From: Ascidia mentula
Taxonomy: Eukaryota > Chordata > Ascidiacea > Phlebobranchia > Ascidiidae
Reading direction: 5' to 3'
Assembly: GCA_947561715.1 (NCBI GenBank)
Contig: OX387202.1
Coordinates: 7,391,001-7,455,000, forward strand
DNA length: 64,000 nucleotides
Shown here: piece after piece, positions 59,701-64,000 of the stretch
Numbering within the stretch: position 1 is the first letter of the stretch
How the letters are laid out: the number at the start of each line of letters is the position of its first letter
Notes under the pieces: model-generated
What the model was told of the DNA's origin: nothing
Seen by the model: only the letters and a program-made list of their open reading frames with translations
Database searches by the model: none
Made by a program: the position numbers and the translations under genes

Positions 59701-61718
59701 TTTATTCAAAGATAAAAAACGACCAAATTATCGTCGATTTGGATGCTGCCGATGCTTACATAAGTCATAAACACCGTACAGAATCACAGAATGAAGTTCA
59801 CAAGTTGGATCAAGCTCCGGATTTGACTCTGCCAGAAGTGATCGCCGAAAAAGTTCTTCGAAAGTAAATTTTTTGAATTTTTTTATTTGTACCATGTTTT
59901 TGTTTAACTGTAATTTTGTGGAATATACAAATTTAATGCGTTTCCCATTTAAATTTTAAATGCATTTCTCTTTGTTATCACACTTTCAGATTATCGCAAT
60001 TTCAAAATAAAGAACTTGATAAGGTAGAATTGTTGGTACCTGTGACGATGAAGGAAAAGCAACAAAACGACATGGAAACAAGATTGGTTCAAAACCAAAA
60101 TATTCAGGCCGTTTTTATTGAAATGATGGTGGATCTTTTTGGGTGAGTAACGGATGTTGCATTTATCAAATAATTTAAAAAATAATTTTTGTGTTAATTG
60201 AGTTTGACCTGTTTTGATATTCATTGCGAATGACGCAGGACCTGATTTGCCAATTCGGTTAATTGTGCATGGGACCTGCTCTGTATGTAAACAGCATGAA
60301 TCTGCCATCTCTTATCGTTAATTTAAGCAACATAAATTTTAGTAAAATAAAGCAGACAAATTTATAAAAAAAAATTCTGTTTCAGAAATGCTGTAAATTT
60401 TTTGGATTGGGATATCAATCGTTTTAGGACAAATGAATTTGTTGACGCAGTAATTCCACATTCTCATCGTCCATTCTATCATATGGTATTCAAATAACAA
60501 AGTCGAGATAAAATTTATGCATATTCGTAAATATCTACTGTTTTTTTTTACGAATTGAAACGTTATTTATTTACGTTATAGGTTTGCGATACCATGATGT
60601 TTAAACAGTTTGTACGCGATCTACATACGGAAGACACTTTCATCTCGCTAAGTAAACGTGATGGAGGTAAGTTCCTTGTTGCAGCTTTGCTTTAATGTAT
60701 TTTCCTCTAAATATCCCTTGCAATAAACCATAGTTCATTAATGTATGCAGGTAAATGTTTTGTTACAGAGTACACGTTCAACTTACTGAAGCAGAACCAG
60801 CTGCAAATTTCTCTGCCCTCTTTTCAAGATTTAGAAGCAAGTTTCAGTGCAGGTGCAATTATATTTTAAAATATTAATTGTGCTTCGGGCCATCATCAAT
60901 TGATGAATGTTTGAAGTTATCAGAATCTCCTGTTAATACGCCAAATACTTCACAGAAATATAAATTTTTTTGCATCATTTTAACAGAAACATTTTGTCGT
61001 CAAAACATCGAGATTTTTGATGAGATTTTGGAAAAACTTGACGGATCCTGTAGAAACCAAAATGCAGAAAATAAAACTCAATCTCTTCATCGGGCAGCTT
61101 GTCTAATCGTTCGGGGAAGTTACCGTGTGGCGGTTGGTGATTATCATGGTGGTCTCAATGATCTATACAGCACTGCTCAAGAAGATTATAGAATGTTTCC
61201 CAAAACGTAGGTTGCTCCTTACCATAGAAACTAATTTATATGAATTGTACAAGAAAAAAAAACATATATGTTTTAATCAGTGCTTTCCAAAGCCATATTT
61301 GCTGCAAAACCACAGAATCACGTTGGTGGAAAGCATTTCACTGATAACTTTTTTGCTGTTTGGTCCAGTTTTTTCACTTGTGTGACTTTTTGTTTTATTT
61401 GTTTCGAAGAAGAAAAATGTTTGAACACTTTGTTCGGTTTTAAGTTTTATGCTACTTCTCACACTAACGTGTTTCAGACAAATAGAAAAAGTCGTTGGAA
61501 GTTTGCCAGAAGAAGATCAAGAAGAAGTTAACAAGCAATCTTACAGCTTTCTACACAGAGTGTGCACAAAACGAAAGACTCTATGTTTAAACCATGAAAA
61601 CCTCTTCAATCCTCGGAAATCGCTAGGTTTGGTTTATGTTAACAGCTCTCACACGAACTTTATTTTTCCTAATGTATGCCTATTGTTTACTGAGATATTG
61701 TTAAAAACACAAAAGTAA
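56775..61718 (+). CDS. DENND3: DENND3-like DENN protein, copy 2 (lacks PHenn and WD40 part)
   Basis: Exons 56775-56879, 56948-57020, 57208-57252, 57402-57678, 57743-57854, 57933-58064, 58124-58201, 59046-59186, 59712-59863, 59990-60142, 60386-60485, 60582-60666, 60769-60852, 60987-61206 and 61478-61718 splice in phase to about 665 residues. The N-terminal sequences RQLEGRLLKRTMVIGMNEET, LLFQTNFMPNFV and the full DENN core are intact, without the defects seen in copy 1. Similarity to copy 1 ends at the donor of exon 15 (61626). No counterpart of exons 16-30 follows, and the frame runs on to a stop at 61716-61718, adding a short unrelated tail. If expressed, it would be a DENN-only exchange factor without the regulatory PHenn and WD40 regions. 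Confidence 0.85.
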
Positions 61719-62206
61719 CATAAATTTCGGCAAAAACCAACAACTTTACAAATATAATATTTGATAAAGTAGGTAACGGGCGTAAAAAGATTGGAAACTC
61801 TGTTCTGGAGCTTCAAATTCGTCTACTGTGTAGCTGCTTTGACATTAGCTACTTAACTAAAATCAAAATAAGTAGAAACTCTCAAGAATTTGTATTCCTA
61901 CATTTCGACTGTACGACTGCATTTATCAATAAAACTATCACAAGGCTGTAACAAAATACAGACGTTCTCAAAACAGAGTTCGGGAAACTTATTGTAACCG
62001 AAATTAACTTGTCTTCCTAACTTGGTTAACGCCTAGGCTACTCTGCACTAACGGCCTATCGCAGAGGCCTTGAGTCACAGGACCAAGGTGGCTATTTTTG
62101 TAACAAAATAGAAAAACGCTAATAGGTATAAAAGAATAAAACGATAAAAGCGCGAATAAAACAACGTTTGTTCTAAGACTGGCACAAAATACACATTCCA
62201 CTACGA
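61719..62206. other. Region downstream of DENND3 copy 2
   Basis: AT-rich, no recognisable gene or continuation of the DENND3 copy. Confidence 0.4.
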
Positions 62207-63067
62207 CTAGCGTTCATCAACAATTGCCACATAAGATCTCCCACTAAAAACAGTGTTTACCACACGCCACCACCTATGTAACGGTTCGGAACGGGATTTT
62301 TTTATTGTAACATGATTTTCGTTAGCATAGGTAACGGTTCCTAACGACCATTTGGTGTTACAATTTTTGTTCGGAACATAATTTTTTAAGTCGAGTCTCA
62401 ACATTGGAAAACCGTTAGAGGGAGGTAGAGGTCCATATATTTTGGCGTTGAAAATCCCACACTTGAATTGATTTGATATGTTAATTAGTTTGGAATTCTC
62501 AAGTCTGTATTTAAGCAATAAATTTACATATAGTGAAGAGATTTATTGAATATGAAGTTACATAGAAAAGAAATATACTACAGTGATGAACAACGTTGTT
62601 GCAACAAGGCACAGATGTTAGAGCATACATTGATGAAAATAAATGAATATTATTTACAAAAATAATGGAAGTGAACACTGAACAGTGAAAACATTGCGTG
62701 TAGCTTCTATGAGTCTCTTATGAACCTCTTAAGTATCAAGTTTGCGTAAGTTCTTCCGGGGTCTAGTGTAAGTCCGACCATCAGTAACAACAAATTGTCT
62801 ATTAAACTTATAGCTTTTTGTTTTAACGTCTCTATGTTTGAACACTGAATGCATAGCTGGTGGTACTGCAGGTCGTGTGATGTAAACCGCCTTTGAAGTT
62901 TTGGTAACTGTTTTGAGGGAGTGACAATGTGCCTGCAATTGCTTTACAAAGCCGCATGTGTAAAGACGTTTTGATAAGACTTTTTCCCGTGTTCCATCAT
63001 AGGGGGGAGTTTTTGTTTGACAACGACACTCTATCTTAAATAATGCCCTCCCTAGAGACTTATACAC
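62207..63067 (-). mobile_element. Possible LTR-retrotransposon pol 3'-end remnant
   Basis: Two open minus-strand frames (62207-62518 and 62729-63067) are unlike host proteins. The motifs KWSLGTVTYANENHVTI and FVVTDGRTYTRPRKNLRKL resemble the integrase C-terminal segments of Ty3/Gypsy-like elements, which often end in a basic RRNRRHLR-type stretch. No other parts or LTRs were identified. Treated as a broken fossil; family assignment is weak. Confidence 0.3.
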
Positions 63068-63930
63068 TTATCAAATATCCACATGGTATTTACGAAAACA
63101 CTGCCTTTTTCTCACTACAACGCACGTCACGTGGCTTCCAGTTTGCACGATAACGCTTTCGTCTTTCTGTGACCTTTCTATTCTATTTGATTCAATTCCA
63201 TTCCATGCTATGCTATTTTGAACAAGACTCATTCTGATTTCGATTCGATCAATAAACCATATTTGGAATTATTCTGCCTGTCTGCATCTCGGCCGAGAGC
63301 ACAGGTGAATCGACAATTTAGTGGCAACTAGCCAACAGGTCAGCCGACCTTCATATTGCGGTAGCATCACCGACACAAATTGTCAGGGAAGCCGAGTACT
63401 TTGCGGTAGTAAAATTTTCAATATCAGATTGTTTGTCAACTTGCTTCTTCATACAATAAAGATAAACAGGTAAAAAGGCCACAAAGTAATACACGCGACG
63501 AAAGAAAGTGTGAATTTAATCAATCAAACTGCGCGGCAAATGGGAGATTACAAAAACCGTATAACTTCCAATGTTTGTGGTGAAATGAGCTTATACTTTG
63601 CAACTATGCTTCATATGATACGTAACTTTACGCTACAAATGTGAACTACAGCTACATTAATTTTGAACATCACAGCTTAGTCGGTTCGAAAAATGCACAC
63701 TATCAACCTTAAAGAATATTACAAAAATCTATCGCACATAAAGAAATTGTCGCGTAAAATTGTATAACTTCCAATATGAGATGTAGGCTTACAATACACG
63801 TGACTACAAAGTAACTACCCGTATGTCAAGAAACTACATGCAACTACAAGGAATAATAGAGCACAAAGAAATCGTCACAAAAAAACGCATCAAGCTGAAA
63901 TTTAAAAGTAAAATTGCACGATCAAATATG
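63068..63930. other. Right-end intergenic DNA
   Basis: No gene recognised. A G+C-richer patch near 63280-63420 contains 'caggtcagccgacctt', which is palindromic in part, but no RNA gene fold could be established. Confidence 0.35.
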
Positions 63931-64000
63931 ACAAAATTTTGTTCCAACTAACACTTTCCGTAACAAAATTTTGTTCCAACTAACACTTTCCGGAACAAAG
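63931..64000. repeat. 32-bp tandem repeat at the right edge
   Basis: The unit starting ACAAAATTTTGTTCCAACTA is present at 63931 and again at 63963, with a third partial unit cut by the window end. The array may continue beyond the window. Confidence 0.75.

Overview
The window is AT-rich animal DNA with compact, intron-dense genes and many short non-autonomous transposons. No bacterial-style organisation is present. Gene content (SYCP3, RFESD, NDUFB4, UBALD, ZC3H7, DENND3, Rab GTPases), short introns, a tightly packed gene pair and tRNA-derived SINEs fit an invertebrate chordate such as an ascidian (Ciona-like). That assignment is inference; no sequence search was possible.

Layout. 0-7.4 kb: a ZC3H7-type gene runs off the left edge on the minus strand, followed by a two-RRM RNA-binding protein gene (minus) and a UBALD gene (plus). 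7.4-13.5 kb: gene-poor, with a PIF/Harbinger fragment, a MITE with a roughly 29-bp inverted terminus and a hAT-type MITE with a perfect 8-bp target duplication. 13.5-15.8 kb: NDUFB4 and RFESD sit head to tail 143 bp apart. 16.9-17.3 kb: a SINE. 17.7-21.0 kb: Rab gene A (plus). 22.3-25.6 kb: SYCP3 (minus, eight exons). 26-26.6 kb: a foldback element. 27.4-29.1 kb: Rab gene B (minus). 29.9-42.2 kb: a tandem segmental duplication. Each copy holds a Rab gene (decayed in the first copy, intact as Rab gene C in the second) followed by the same old Ty3/Gypsy insertion. 43.6-44.9 kb: Rab gene D. 45.3-54.4 kb: a DENND3-like gene (DENN, PHenn, WD40). 56.8-61.7 kb: a second, 3'-truncated DENND3 copy. 61.7-64 kb: no clear host gene.

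Main result: this is a Rab and Rab-GEF neighbourhood. All five Rab loci share one six-exon structure. All five replace the switch II catalytic glutamine (DTAGQE in ordinary Rabs) with His, Thr, Gly, Gly or Ala, and all alter the third variable residue of the P-loop. They are immediately followed by two copies of a DENND3-type gene, whose human relative is the exchange factor for Rab12. This looks like a lineage-specific family of Rabs predicted to be poor GTPases, physically linked to a candidate activator. Exon boundaries were read by eye from splice signals, reading phase and family similarity; where a boundary fails, this is stated.
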